Shown here: positions 8,588 to 19,770 of the stretch, in pieces
Layout of the letters: the number at the start of each line of letters is the position of its first letter
Position numbering within the stretch: position 1 is the stretch's first letter
Origin: Billgrantia desiderata
GTDB taxonomy: Bacteria; Pseudomonadota; Gammaproteobacteria; Pseudomonadales; Halomonadaceae
Direction of reading: 5' to 3'
Assembly (NCBI GenBank): GCA_011742915.1
Contig: JAAQTN010000001.1
Span: 1 to 64,000 of the forward strand
Length of the DNA: 64,000 nucleotides
Position numbers and translations under genes: made by a program
Notes under the pieces: generated by a model
What the model saw: only the letters and a program-made list of their open reading frames with translations
What the model was told of the DNA's origin: nothing
Databases searched by the model: none

Positions 8588-9466
8588 TCAGGCCACCTCG
8601 TGACCCCGAGCGGACTCCAGCAGGGCATACCAGGTGGGGCGATCCATCTCCGTGTGGGCATCGGCATGCAGGGCGGCGATGCGCTCTTCGCGCAGGCTGC
8701 CGATCACCGGCCGTGGGCGACCGGGCAAGGCGCGCAGCCAGGCCAGCGCCAGCCCGGCCGGTGTCAGGCTGCGCTCCTCGGCGAGCCGGATCAGCAGCCG
8801 CTCGGCCGGCCCCTGGAAGACCCGACCGCCGCCCAGGGGCGACCACACCAGCGGTATCTGGCCGTCGCCGACCAGTGCATCGTAGGTGCCGTCGAAGAGT
8901 GGCTGGGTGTGGTCCAGCGAGAGCTGCAGCTGATGCGTGGCCAGTTGGTGATGCATCGCCGCCTGCAGGCGGCGCCATTGGTCAGGCAGGAAGTTCGAGA
9001 CCCCGACGGCACCGACCTTGCCGGCATCGATGGCGTCGTCCAGCGCCCGGCCGGTGGCCTCGGCATCCATCAGCGGGCTCGGGCGATGCAGCAGGAAATG
9101 GTCGAGACGCTCGACGCCGAGACGAGCCAGTGAGTCGTCGATGGCGCGTGTCAGGTACTCCGGCGAGCTGTCGTAGTGCTTGACGCGAAACGGTGAGGCA
9201 TCGCGCTCCGGCGTGACGATGCTGGCCTTGGTGACGACCCTGACGCGTGCCGCGAGCCCGGGGCGAGCACGCAGGGCGGCGCCGAACAGGGCCTCGCCCT
9301 GGGTGTCGCCGTAGATGTCGGCATGATCGAACCATTCGAGCCCCTCGTCGAGGCGGGCTTCGATCCAGTCGGCCAGGCGCGCCGGCGGGTGCAGGTCGGT
9401 CACCTCGTGCAGGCGCATCATGCCCAGCAGGAAAGGTGTCTCCAGCGCCCCGGCGGCGTGCTTCAC
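8588..9466 (-). CDS. aldo/keto reductase (YdhF-like)
   Basis: This is a 292-residue NAD(P)H-dependent oxidoreductase of the TIM-barrel AKR superfamily. The catalytic tetrad region is visible: DHADIYGD (Asp and Tyr), VVTKASI (Lys) and DHFLLHRPS (His), followed by GVSNFLPDQW. The start is a GTG overlapping the mutarotase stop (GTGA); the frame is open upstream but that part is unlike AKRs. Its place inside a glucose-catabolism operon suggests a sugar or sugar-derived aldehyde substrate, but nothing in the sequence fixes it. Confidence 0.85.
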   Translation of the reverse strand: MKHAAGALETPFLLGMMRLHEVTDLHPPARLADWIEARLDEGLEWFDHADIYGDTQGEALFGAALRARPGLAARVRVVTKASIVTPERDASPFRVKHYDSSPEYLTRAIDDSLARLGVERLDHFLLHRPSPLMDAEATGRALDDAIDAGKVGAVGVSNFLPDQWRRLQAAMHHQLATHQLQLSLDHTQPLFDGTYDALVGDGQIPLVWSPLGGGRVFQGPAERLLIRLAEERSLTPAGLALAWLRALPGRPRPVIGSLREERIAALHADAHTEMDRPTWYALLESARGHEVA

Positions 9467-10401
9467 GAGTCTGCCTCGCAGGATAGGGTGGTGCCGAGCA
9501 GGTGCTGAGCGCCGGGCACCAGCCACACCGGGTCGAGGCGGGTGTTGGCCGACTCCACGCAGAGGAAGCGTCGCGCGGCGGCGGGTGAGGTATCGTCGGG
9601 CGGTGCCTCGCCGGGGTGCCACACCACCGCCGAGTCGCTGCCCTGGCGGGCGACGCGCAGGCGTCGGTTACCGTCGTCCAGCACCACCTCGGCGTTGCTG
9701 TGGTAGATGCGGTCGAGCCCGCCGCGCACGGCGAGCTCGCCCTGCTGTTCGCGCTCGGCGAAGCCGGCCAGCTTGTCCAGGTAGCGGGCGCCGGCCAGTC
9801 CCGTGAGGCGACAGGCGAAGCTGTCGGCCACGGCCAGGTAGCTGTGCAGGGCGCCGCTGAGCTTGACCGGGGTCTCGCCGACGTGCTCGGTGATCAGCTC
9901 CACGTGCAGGCGCCGGGCGTTGGCCTGGACTACCGCGCGCGGCACCAGCTGGCTGTGCAGGCGCTCGGCGGGGGAGAGGTGCAGCTCCACGCCGCCCTCG
10001 TGTTCGTCCACCGCGTCGAGACGCCACTGGGCCTTGCGCGCCGGGCCGTGCATGGGGCCCGAGCGGTCCGGCGATTCATCCGCGCCGCGCTCGTCGGCGA
10101 ACCACGGCCAGCACAGCGGAATGCCGCCGCGAACGGCGCCGGGCAGCGCCTGGGGCGTGGGCGTGACCCACAGCCAGCCGCCGGGCACCAGCGCCTCTTC
10201 TCCGTCCGTGCTGGAAGCGCCGCCACTGCTGTCGCGCGTGGCTTCGGACGCCGGTAAAAAGTGAAGCACCTGGGCGCCCTGCAAACACACCGCCAGTTCG
10301 CCCCAGGCTTCGCGGGCCAGCCACACGCGGCGGTCGGCCCACTCGCACTCGCGGCGGCCGTCGGTCTCGTCGAGCAGGGCTCGCAGGCTTTGCGGGATCA
10401 T
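9463..10401 (-). CDS. D-hexose-6-phosphate mutarotase (YeaD/GalM-like)
   Basis: This is a 312-residue galactose-mutarotase-fold protein. The YeaD signature RGGIPLCWPWF lies near residue 94 and is followed by MHGPARKAQWRL with the conserved His. It equilibrates alpha and beta anomers of glucose-6-phosphate, the product of the adjacent glucokinase. The ribosome site AAGGAG precedes the ATG, 15 bp from the glk stop, and its own stop overlaps the AKR start. Activity on hexose-6-phosphates is family knowledge. Confidence 0.87.
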   Translation of the reverse strand: MIPQSLRALLDETDGRRECEWADRRVWLAREAWGELAVCLQGAQVLHFLPASEATRDSSGGASSTDGEEALVPGGWLWVTPTPQALPGAVRGGIPLCWPWFADERGADESPDRSGPMHGPARKAQWRLDAVDEHEGGVELHLSPAERLHSQLVPRAVVQANARRLHVELITEHVGETPVKLSGALHSYLAVADSFACRLTGLAGARYLDKLAGFAEREQQGELAVRGGLDRIYHSNAEVVLDDGNRRLRVARQGSDSAVVWHPGEAPPDDTSPAAARRFLCVESANTRLDPVWLVPGAQHLLGTTLSCEADS

Positions 10402-10416
10402 TCGCGCTCCTTCACG

Positions 10417-11381
10417 TCATTCCACTTCTTCGTTGTGCAGGGCCTCGGCGGCACCCAGCAGCCCCGGCCAGGGCGCGGTGACAACCCGCACCGGGATGGC
10501 GCGGTTGTAGTCGCTCATGCGGCCCTTGGCGGTAAAGGCTTCGACGAAGCGGCTCTGGGGCAGCCAGTCCAGCAGCCGCGGCAGGATGCCGCCGCACAGA
10601 TAGACCCCGCCGCGGGCGCCCATGGTCAGGGCAGCATCGCCGCAGACGTCGCCGAGGATCTTGAGAAACCGCAGCAGGGTATCACGAGCGATGGCGTCAC
10701 CGCCCGCGGCGGCGGCCGTCACCTCGGGCGGGGTCTGGCAGCTGGGATTGGCGCCTTTCAGCGAGCAGTGGGCCAGATAGAGATCGAGCAGCCCCTGGCC
10801 GCACAGGATGCGCTCCACGGAGACCCGGCCATAGCGGTTGCGGAAATGCCGCAGCAGGTTCTGCTCGCGCTCGTCGGTGGGTGCATAGGTGACGTGTCCA
10901 CCCTCGGTGGGCAGCGGAATCCAGGCATGGCGTCCGGGGAAGATACCGGCCACGCCGAGCCCGGTGCCGGGGCCGATGACGAGACAGGTGGCGTGCTCGC
11001 GCGCCACGCCCGGTTGCACCTCGACCAGTTCCTCGGGCGCCAGGTGCGGCACGCCCAGGGCCTGGGCGGTGAAGTCGTTGATCACCTTGAGCCGTTCCAG
11101 GCCGAGTGCGGTCTGCGCTTCGCGGCGAGAGAAGGACCAGTGATTGTTGGTCATGACCACCCGGTCGCCGTCGATGGGGCAGGCGAAGGCCAGGCAGGCT
11201 TGCCGCGGGGCGTCGTCGGCGGCCAGGCCGACCCGGGCCAGGTAGTCGCGCACTGCCTCCACCACGCCGGGATAGTCGGCGCAGGGTAGAGCGATGCTCT
11301 CGCGGGGGGCGTGCTCGCCCGGCGTGACCAGGGCGAAGCGGGCGTTGGTGCCGCCGATGTCGCCGATCAGGGCCGGTCGCG

Positions 11382-11385
<4 letters not shown>
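10417..11385 (-). CDS. glk: glucokinase
   Basis: This is a 322-residue ATP-dependent glucokinase of the bacterial Glk family. It opens with the phosphate-binding loop [13 protein letters not shown], has [15 protein letters not shown] (substrate region) and the second phosphate loop [14 protein letters not shown] near residue 135. It makes glucose-6-phosphate for the Entner-Doudoroff route. The ATG overlaps the edd stop (ATGA), so it is coupled to edd. Confidence 0.96.
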
Positions 11386-13268
<1,883 letters not shown>

Positions 13269-13293
13269 GGAAGCACCTCGCGTCGTTGAGGAA

Positions 13294-13305
13294 TGTAAAT
13301 TTACA
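13294..13305. promoter_or_regulatory. perfect 12-bp palindrome in the edd leader
   Basis: TGTAAATTTACA reads the same on both strands and sits 25 bp upstream of the edd ATG, so it is likely between promoter and start codon. It resembles the outer half-sites of a HexR box (TGTA...TACA) but with a shorter centre. It could be a second regulator site, but no binding protein can be assigned from sequence alone. Confidence 0.4.
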
Positions 13306-13354
13306 CAATTGTCTCCCATCGCCTGGCAAAATTGAAGGTGCTTGGCCAAAAGTA

Positions 13355-13369
13355 TGTAGTTTTATTACG
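13355..13369. promoter_or_regulatory. HexR-like operator upstream of edd
   Basis: TGTAGTTTTATTACG agrees with the published HexR consensus TGTARTWWWAYTACA at 14 of 15 positions. HexR represses edd, glk and zwf genes in many gammaproteobacteria and is released by KDPG (established knowledge). The site is 87 bp upstream of the edd ATG and 94 bp upstream of the divergent FemAB-like gene. No hexR gene is in the window. Confidence 0.72.
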
Positions 13370-13462
13370 GCGATGGAAAAGGTCGAACGGTCTGCGCACA
13401 ATGTAGGCGGGCGTCGGCCCGTTGTCAGCCGGCGCATCGGTCACTTCCCTGGCAGGAACCCC

Positions 13463-14596
13463 ATGTCCGAGCTGATCCTCAAGCAACTGCCCGCCATCGA
13501 GGCGGTGGCAGCGACGCAATGGAATGCACTGATCGGCGACGATCACCCCTTTCTGCGTCATGAATTCCTGCACGCGCTGGAGGCGAGCGGGGCGGCCAGC
13601 CGTTCCACCGGCTGGGTGCCGGATCACCTCACGCTGTGGCGCGGCGAGTCTCTGGTCGGCGTGATGCCTCACTATCGCAAGTTCCACTCCTACGGCGAGT
13701 ACGTGTTCGACTGGAGCTGGGCAGATGCCTGGGAGCGTGCCGGCGGGCGCTACTATCCCAAGGGGCTCACGGCGATTCCCTTTTCTCCCGTGCCGGGGCC
13801 GCGGCTGGCCTTGGCGGCCGATGTCGACCCGCTCGAGGCACGGGACCTGTTGGCCGGGGCCTGGGAGGATGGCGGGCTGTCGAGCTGGCATCTGCTGTTT
13901 GCCGACGATGTGGAGATCGACGCCTGGCTCGAGGCCAGGCCCGAGCTGCTGGTGCGCCACGGCGTGCAATTCCAGTGGCGCGACCAGGGCTACGGTGACT
14001 TCGAAGGCTACCTGGCGGCCATGACGGCGAAGCGGCGCAAGACGATTCGTCGCGAACGTCGCCTTGTCAGCGAACAGGGGCTTACTTTGCACCGTCTCAG
14101 CGGTGAGCAGATCGGCGAGCGCGAGCTCGAACATTTCTTCCGCTGTTACGAGATCACCTATCTCGAGCGTGGACGCCACGGCTATCTCAATCTCGACTTC
14201 TTCCGTCGGCTGCGACGCAGCATGCCCGAGGCGCTGCTGCTCATTCAGGTGCGTCTCGACGAGCAGCCGGTGGCCGCTGCGCTCTGCCTACAGGGTAGTC
14301 GTACGCTCTACGGCCGCTATTGGGGCAGTGAGGTGCTGGCCGACTGTCTGCACTTCGAGGCGTGCTACTACCAGGGCATCGAGCACTGCCTGGCCAATGG
14401 GCTGACCTGCTTCGATCCCGGTACCCAGGGCGAGCACAAGCTGACGAGAGGGTTCGCCCCCAGGCGGCTGCGTTCGCTGCATCATCTCGCCGACCCCGGG
14501 CTGCGCGCCGCCGTGGCGCGCTTCTGCGACGAGGAGCGGCGCCACGTCGAGGCCTACTGTCGTGCCGCCGATGAGGCGCTGCCCTTCAAGGAGTGA
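13463..14596 (+). CDS. FemAB-like GNAT N-acyltransferase (COG3146)
   Basis: This is a 377-residue cytosolic protein of the FemAB-like predicted N-acyltransferase family. Visible landmarks are HPFLRHEFLHALEASG near residue 29, the aromatic run YGEYVFDWSWADAWER near residue 72, KRRKTIRRERR near residue 192, and a C-terminal GNAT-like core with LTCFDPGTQGEHKLTRGF. The start after GGCAGGAACCCC was preferred to the long upstream extension of the frame, which overlaps edd regulatory DNA. The acceptor substrate is unknown. It is divergent from edd and followed by ftsB. Confidence 0.8.
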   Translation: MSELILKQLPAIEAVAATQWNALIGDDHPFLRHEFLHALEASGAASRSTGWVPDHLTLWRGESLVGVMPHYRKFHSYGEYVFDWSWADAWERAGGRYYPKGLTAIPFSPVPGPRLALAADVDPLEARDLLAGAWEDGGLSSWHLLFADDVEIDAWLEARPELLVRHGVQFQWRDQGYGDFEGYLAAMTAKRRKTIRRERRLVSEQGLTLHRLSGEQIGERELEHFFRCYEITYLERGRHGYLNLDFFRRLRRSMPEALLLIQVRLDEQPVAAALCLQGSRTLYGRYWGSEVLADCLHFEACYYQGIEHCLANGLTCFDPGTQGEHKLTRGFAPRRLRSLHHLADPGLRAAVARFCDEERRHVEAYCRAADEALPFKE

Positions 14597-14670
14597 GCTT
14601 TTCAGGGCGTGAGCCGGGCGGTCGTTGGTGGCATAATGCCGGCCATTCAGAACCATGAGGTCAACTACCG

Positions 14671-15024
14671 ATGCTCAAGTGGCTCGCCATCGCCTTGCTG
14701 CTGTTGCTGGCGTTGCTGCAGTATCGACTGTGGCTCGGTGACGGCGGTATTCATGAATTGCGCGAGATTCGCGAGCGCGTGGCCATGTTCGACGCCGACA
14801 ACAAGCCGCTGCGCGACCGCAACCAGCGCCTCGCTGCCGAGGTCATCGATCTCCAGACCGGCCTCGATGCCATCGAGGAGCGTGCTCGCAGCGACATCGG
14901 CATGGTACGTACCGACGAGCAGTTCTACTGGGTGCCTGGCGTGGTGATCGAGGCCAGCGTCGGCCCTGTCGGCAATCCGGAGCCGACGGCGGGCAGCCCA
15001 CGGGCGGGAGCGACCGATGAGTGA
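14671..15024 (+). CDS. ftsB: cell division protein FtsB
   Basis: This is a 117-residue bitopic inner-membrane protein of the FtsQLB divisome complex. Residues 1-20 form the transmembrane helix (LKWLAIALLLLLALLQYRLW), followed by the family's GGI segment and a leucine-zipper coiled coil (about 27-70, with NKPLRDRNQRLAAEV). The family motif EERAR.DIGMVR.DE.FY is present near residue 69. It overlaps ispD by 8 bp, the usual ftsB-ispD-ispF arrangement. The acidic tail is longer than in E. coli (103 aa). Confidence 0.95.
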   Translation: MLKWLAIALLLLLALLQYRLWLGDGGIHELREIRERVAMFDADNKPLRDRNQRLAAEVIDLQTGLDAIEERARSDIGMVRTDEQFYWVPGVVIEASVGPVGNPEPTAGSPRAGATDE

Positions 15025-15781
15025 GGCCGGTGCCACCGAACGGCTGTGGCTGGTGGTTCCCGCCGCGGGCCGCGGGCGGCGCATGGGGGCTGATCGACCC
15101 AAGCAGTACCTGACCCTGGCAGGACGCCCGGTGCTGGCGCATACGCTGGCGCGGCTGCACCAGGCCTTTCCACAGGCGCAGCTATGTCTGTGCCTCGACC
15201 CCGACGACGACCGCTTCGATCCGGCCTGGGTGCCCTTTGCCGGGTGGCGGCGCAGCCCCGGTGGGGCCGAGCGGGCCGACTCGGTGCGCCAGGCCCTGGC
15301 AGCGCTGGCCGACGAGGCCGGCGACGACGATCTGGTGCTGGTGCACGACGTGGCGCGACCCTGCGTCACCGTGGCGGATCTCACGACCCTGCTGAGCGCG
15401 CTGCGCGAAGACCCCGTGGGGGCGCTGCTCGCCACGCCGGTCGCCGACACCGTCAAGCGCGACGACGGCCAGGGGCGCATCGCTCGCACCGAACCCAGAG
15501 ACGGCCTGTGGCAGGCCCAGACGCCTCAGGGTTTCCGCTACGGCCTGCTGCGCCGCGCGCTGGAGCGGGCCGCGGCCGGCGGCGTCGGGGTGACCGACGA
15601 GGCCTCGGCGGTGGAGGCGCTGGGGCTCTCGCCGCGGCTGGTGCCCGGCCGGCGCGACAACCTCAAGATCACGCACCCCGAGGATCTGGCCCTGGCCGCG
15701 CATGTGCTGGCCGCACAGCGGGAAGAGGGCGCGCCGCATGCCGGCGCCGGGCATGCCAACCATGCTTCAAAAGGAGACTGA
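15017..15781 (+). CDS. ispD: 2-C-methyl-D-erythritol 4-phosphate cytidylyltransferase
   Basis: This 254-residue enzyme of the MEP isoprenoid pathway joins CTP and MEP. The nucleotide-binding start VPAAGRGRRMGADRPKQYL is clear, as are VLVHDVARPC near residue 110 and TQAPQ-like AQTPQGFRYG near residue 169. It overlaps ftsB and is 4 bp before ispF, which acts two steps later in the same pathway. The C-terminal 15 residues, rich in His and Ala, extend beyond the usual end. Confidence 0.96.
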   Translation: MSEAGATERLWLVVPAAGRGRRMGADRPKQYLTLAGRPVLAHTLARLHQAFPQAQLCLCLDPDDDRFDPAWVPFAGWRRSPGGAERADSVRQALAALADEAGDDDLVLVHDVARPCVTVADLTTLLSALREDPVGALLATPVADTVKRDDGQGRIARTEPRDGLWQAQTPQGFRYGLLRRALERAAAGGVGVTDEASAVEALGLSPRLVPGRRDNLKITHPEDLALAAHVLAAQREEGAPHAGAGHANHASKGD

Positions 15782-15785
15782 CTGA

Positions 15786-16277
15786 ATGCTACGGATCGGC
15801 CACGGCTTCGACGTCCACCGCTTCGGCGAGGGCGATCACCTCATGATCGGCGGCGTCGCCATTCCATTCGATCACGGCTTCGTCGCTCATTCCGATGGCG
15901 ATGTCCTGCTGCACGCCATCAGCGATGCGCTGCTGGGGGCCTGTGCGCTGGGCGACATCGGCCGCCATTTTCCCGATACCGATGCGGCCTGGGCCGGTGC
16001 CGACAGTCGTGCCCTGCTGCGCCACGTGTATGGCCTGGTGCGCGAGGCGGGCTACCGGGTGGGCAACGTGGATGCCACGGTGATCGCCCAGGCGCCCAAG
16101 CTGGCGCCTCATGTCGCCGCCATGTGCGCGCATGTCGCCGAGGATCTCGAGCTCGCCCTGGATGCGGTGAACGTCAAGGCCACCACCAGCGAGCGCTTGG
16201 GCTTCACCGGCCGCGGTGAAGGCATTGCCGCCGAGGCCGTGGTGCTGCTGACCCGTGAGGGAGCGACGAGTGTCTGA
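15786..16277 (+). CDS. ispF: 2-C-methyl-D-erythritol 2,4-cyclodiphosphate synthase
   Basis: This 163-residue MEP-pathway enzyme opens [11 protein letters not shown], with the zinc-binding Asp and His. The third zinc ligand is in [21 protein letters not shown], and [11 protein letters not shown] follows. The C-terminal motif [18 protein letters not shown] is complete. Length is normal. Its last codons overlap the preferred truD start. Confidence 0.97.
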   Translation: MLRIGHGFDVHRFGEGDHLMIGGVAIPFDHGFVAHSDGDVLLHAISDALLGACALGDIGRHFPDTDAAWAGADSRALLRHVYGLVREAGYRVGNVDATVIAQAPKLAPHVAAMCAHVAEDLELALDAVNVKATTSERLGFTGRGEGIAAEAVVLLTREGATSV

Positions 16278-17358
16278 GACACGACGGCCGGGCGACTGGC
16301 CCCGCGCCACCGACGCCGAATTCGGCCCGCCGCTGGCCGGCGACTACCGTGCCGCGCCGGAGGACTTTGTGGTCGAGGAGGTGCTCGGCTTTGCGCCCGA
16401 GGGCCACGGCGAGCATCTCTGGCTGTGGATCGAGAAGCGTGGCCTCACCACGCTGGATGCGGTGCGGCACGTAGCGCGTGAGTGCCAGGTGTCGCCGCGG
16501 GCGGTGGGCTACTCCGGCATGAAGGACAGAATCGCCGTGACCCGGCAGTGGCTCTCCGTGCAACTGCCGGGGCAGCCAGCGCCGGACGATCTGGCCGAGC
16601 GGCTGGCAGCCTGTGGAGTGCGTGTGCTCGAGCAGGCGCGCCATCCGCGCAAGCTCAAGCGCGGCGTGCACCGGGCCAATCGCTTCACGCTGCGCATCAC
16701 CGGGGCGGCGGTGCATGCGCAGCTCGAGGCGCGCTGGGCCTGGCTCTGCCGCCATGGCGTACCCAACCTGTTCGGCCCGCAGCGCTTCGGACCCGAAGGG
16801 CGCAACCTGGCCCGGGCCCGGGCGGTGCTGGACCGCGGCTGGCGCAAGCGCGACGACAAGGAGGGTATGCTGCTCTCCGCTGCGCGCAGCTACCTGTTCA
16901 ACGAGCTGCTCGCCATGCGCCTGGCCGATGGCAGCTGGCAGCGACTGCTGACCGGCGACGTGGCGATACTCGACGGCAGCGCCAGTCAGTTCGTCGTGGA
17001 AGCGCTCGACGCCGAGCTGGCAGAGCGCGCCGAGCGGCTCGACCTGCACCCCAGCGGAGTGCTGTGGGGAGTAGGCAATTCCATGGCCGGAGGCGAGGCG
17101 GTGCGCTTCGAACAGACGCTGAGCGAACGTCATGCCGCGCTGTGCCAGGGGTTGGAGCGTGCCGGCGTGCGCATGGCGCGCCGCGCCCTGCGCATGCGCC
17201 TGGACCAGCCCCAGCTCGAGGTGACGGCGGACGTGGCGCGGCTCGGCTTTCATCTGCCACGCGGCGGCTTTGCCACGGCGGTGCTGCGCGAGCTGCTCGA
17301 CCATCCCACCTTGACCTCTTTCGCCCAACGCACGACGCCTGGGCATGAGCCCGGCTGA
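16270..17358 (+). CDS. truD: tRNA pseudouridine(13) synthase TruD
   Basis: TruD (362 aa) modifies uridine 13 of tRNA-Glu. The catalytic motif [17 protein letters not shown] is near residue 81 and contains the active Asp. The NRFTLRI and FGPQRFG motifs near residues 138 and 172 are also typical. Two GTG starts are possible (16255 and 16270). The second has GAGGGAG at a good distance and overlaps the ispF stop, so I prefer it. The ispF-truD-surE-pcm order is common in gammaproteobacteria. Confidence 0.94.
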   Translation: MSETRRPGDWPRATDAEFGPPLAGDYRAAPEDFVVEEVLGFAPEGHGEHLWLWIEKRGLTTLDAVRHVARECQVSPRAVGYSGMKDRIAVTRQWLSVQLPGQPAPDDLAERLAACGVRVLEQARHPRKLKRGVHRANRFTLRITGAAVHAQLEARWAWLCRHGVPNLFGPQRFGPEGRNLARARAVLDRGWRKRDDKEGMLLSAARSYLFNELLAMRLADGSWQRLLTGDVAILDGSASQFVVEALDAELAERAERLDLHPSGVLWGVGNSMAGGEAVRFEQTLSERHAALCQGLERAGVRMARRALRMRLDQPQLEVTADVARLGFHLPRGGFATAVLRELLDHPTLTSFAQRTTPGHEPG

Positions 17359-17376
17359 ACCTGGAGGCCTTATCGA

Positions 17377-18123
17377 ATGCGCAGACTGCTGCTCTCCAAC
17401 GACGACGGTGTGCATGCGCCGGGCCTGCGTGCCCTCTACGACGCCCTGGAGCCCCATGCCCGGCTGCGCGTGGTGGCGCCCGACCGCGACCGCAGCGGCG
17501 CCAGCAACTCCTTGACCCTCAATCGTCCCCTGGCCTTGACGGCGCTGGACAACGGCTTTCATTGTGTCGACGGCACGCCCGCCGACTGTGTCTACCTGGG
17601 CGTGAACGGCATCTGGGACGAGCGCCCCGATCTGGTGATATCCGGCATCAACCACGGCGGCAACCTGGGCGACGACGTGCTCTACTCAGGCACCGTGGCT
17701 GCGGCCATGGAGGGGCGCAACCTGGGCATGCCGGCCATTGCCATGTCGCTGGTGGGCTCGCGCCACTTCGACACCGCCGGCCGGGTGGCCGCCAGCCTGA
17801 TCGGCGCCGCCGATCGGCTCTCGCTGCCGCCCCGCAGCCTGCTCAACGTCAACGTGCCGGACCTGCCCTGGGAGGAGATCCGGGGGTTCCGTGTGACTCG
17901 CATGGGCTATCGTGGGCCGGCGGAGCGGCCGATGGAGGTGCGTGACCCCCGCGGCCGTTTACGCTACTGGATTGCGGCCGTGGGGCAGAGCGCCGATGAT
18001 GGCGATGACACCGATTTTGCCGCCATCGAGGCGGGCTATGTATCGATAACGCCGCTGCAGACCGACCTCACCCGGCATGCAGCGCTCGACGATGTGCAAG
18101 GCTGGTTGGATGCATTCACCTGA
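17377..18123 (+). CDS. surE: 5'/3'-nucleotidase SurE
   Basis: This 248-residue survival protein is a metal-dependent nucleoside monophosphate phosphatase. The start [19 protein letters not shown] carries the metal-binding Asp pair, and [19 protein letters not shown] near residue 90 is the second metal/substrate motif. It is 18 bp after truD, and the downstream gene pcm starts inside its last codons. Length matches the family. Confidence 0.97.
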   Translation: MRRLLLSNDDGVHAPGLRALYDALEPHARLRVVAPDRDRSGASNSLTLNRPLALTALDNGFHCVDGTPADCVYLGVNGIWDERPDLVISGINHGGNLGDDVLYSGTVAAAMEGRNLGMPAIAMSLVGSRHFDTAGRVAASLIGAADRLSLPPRSLLNVNVPDLPWEEIRGFRVTRMGYRGPAERPMEVRDPRGRLRYWIAAVGQSADDGDDTDFAAIEAGYVSITPLQTDLTRHAALDDVQGWLDAFT

Positions 18124-18790
18124 ACGATTGCCGGAACTGCTGCGCGGCGTCGGCATGACGTCGCAGCGTACCCGAGACCGCATGGCGGCGCGTCTGGCCG
18201 CACAGGGCATCGTCGATGAGCGGGTGCTGCGGGTGATGGCCGAAGAGCCGCGTCACCTCTTCCTCGACGAGGCGCTGGCCCATCGTGCCTATGAGGACAC
18301 CTCGCTGCCCATCGGCCACGGCCAGACCCTGTCGCAGCCGTGGATGGTCGCGCGCATGACCGAGCTGGTGATGCAGGCGGCGCCACAGCGTGTGCTGGAG
18401 ATCGGTACCGGTTCCGGCTATCAAACGTTGATTCTCTCGCGCCTGGTGCCGGAACTCTGGTCGGTGGAGCGGATCAATGCCTTGCATCACCGGGCAGCGA
18501 AGCGGCTGCGCCTGCTGCGGGCGCACAACGTTCGCCTGCGCCTGGCGGATGGCGGTCACGGCTGGCAGGAGGCGGCGCCGTTCGACGTGGTATTGCTTAC
18601 CGCCTGCGCGCACGAGCTGCCTCAGGTGCTGATCGACCAGCTCGCCGAAGGCGGCGTGATGATACTGCCCTTGGCCGATCCGGGCGGCGACCAGTGGCTG
18701 ACCCGGGTACGCCGCGTGGGCCATCAAACAGAGGTACAGCGGCTCGAGCGCGTTCGCTTCGTGCCGTTGCTGCAAGGAGTGATTCGTTGA
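18110..18790 (+). CDS. pcm: protein-L-isoaspartate O-methyltransferase
   Basis: This 226-residue SAM-dependent repair enzyme methylates isoaspartyl residues in aged proteins. Visible are [19 protein letters not shown] near residue 67 and the SAM-binding [19 protein letters not shown] near residue 94. The ATG at 18110 overlaps the surE end; a further ATG at 18155 ([10 protein letters not shown]) is an equally reasonable start. It sits in the conserved surE-pcm-nlpD-rpoS stationary-phase cluster. Confidence 0.93.
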   Translation: MHSPERLPELLRGVGMTSQRTRDRMAARLAAQGIVDERVLRVMAEEPRHLFLDEALAHRAYEDTSLPIGHGQTLSQPWMVARMTELVMQAAPQRVLEIGTGSGYQTLILSRLVPELWSVERINALHHRAAKRLRLLRAHNVRLRLADGGHGWQEAAPFDVVLLTACAHELPQVLIDQLAEGGVMILPLADPGGDQWLTRVRRVGHQTEVQRLERVRFVPLLQGVIR

Positions 18791-19770
18791 AGCGACAACT
18801 CAGTGTCTTCCTCAAGGGGGCCGGTATGGGAGCGGCCGATGCCGTGCCCGGGGTTTCCGGCGGCACCATTGCCTTCGTCACCGGCATCTACGAGGAACTG
18901 ATCCATACCATCAAGCAGTTCGGCCCCAGTGCCTACCCGGCATGGCGACGCGGCGGGCTGGCCGGGCTCTACCATCATCTCAACCTGGCCTTCGCCTTGC
19001 CGCTGCTGCTGGGCATCGGCGTCAGTCTGGTCAGCGTGGCGCACCTGGTGGTGTGGCTCATGGACGACCATCCGCTGCTGCTCAACGGCTTCTTCTTCGG
19101 CCTGGTGGCGGCGTCCGCCATCGTGGTCAGCCGGCATCCCGCCGATTGGAAGCTGTGGCATCTCGTGCCGTTGATCGTCGGTCTGCTGCTGGCGCATGGG
19201 CTGCCGTCGCTGATGCCGCTGGTCACCCAACTGGGCATTCCTTCGCTGGTGCTGATCGTGGGCGGCGCCATCGCCATCAGTGCACTGTTGCTGCCCGGTG
19301 TCTCCGGCAGCTTCCTGCTGTTGACCATGGGGCTCTACGGCACCGTGATGCAGGGCATACGCAGCTTCGACGTATCGCTGCTCTCGACTTTCGCGGTAGG
19401 CTGCCTGATCGGCCTGTTCGGCTTTTCACGGCTGCTCTCCTGGCTGCTTCGCCGTTATCATACGGCCACACTGCAGCTGTTGATCGGTTTCATCGTCGGC
19501 TCGCTGCCCGTGCTCTGGCCCTGGCGCGAACTCGTTCGCTACCAGCTCGGTCCCGAGGGGCAGATGATTCCGCTCGACTACCGCTACCTGACCCCTGGCG
19601 ATTACGCCATTCTGACCGGAGAATCCGGCCTGATGCTGCCCGTGCTGATTGCCATGCTGTTCGGGGCGGCGCTGGTGCTCGGGCTGGCTCGCGGCTCGGG
19701 CGGCAGCGCGCCCGGCCGGGCGGGAAACGGCTCTCACAATTCGCCTGACAAGGAGGGCTCCAATGCGTAA
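18787..19770 (+). CDS. popT: DUF368 membrane protein, PopT-type undecaprenyl phosphate translocase
   Basis: This is a 327-residue polytopic inner-membrane protein. The DUF368 hallmark GMGAADAVPGVSGGTIAFVTGIY is near residue 13 and a mirrored motif ISALLLPGVSGSFLLL is near residue 162, an internal repeat of the family. About eight hydrophobic segments are visible. DUF368 proteins were recently shown to recycle C55-phosphate across the membrane (family knowledge). The start is an unusual TTG overlapping the pcm stop (TTGA), supported by AAGGAGT 7 bp before it; no ATG or GTG lies near. Its last bases overlap nlpD. Confidence 0.85.
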   Translation: MKRQLSVFLKGAGMGAADAVPGVSGGTIAFVTGIYEELIHTIKQFGPSAYPAWRRGGLAGLYHHLNLAFALPLLLGIGVSLVSVAHLVVWLMDDHPLLLNGFFFGLVAASAIVVSRHPADWKLWHLVPLIVGLLLAHGLPSLMPLVTQLGIPSLVLIVGGAIAISALLLPGVSGSFLLLTMGLYGTVMQGIRSFDVSLLSTFAVGCLIGLFGFSRLLSWLLRRYHTATLQLLIGFIVGSLPVLWPWRELVRYQLGPEGQMIPLDYRYLTPGDYAILTGESGLMLPVLIAMLFGAALVLGLARGSGGSAPGRAGNGSHNSPDKEGSNA

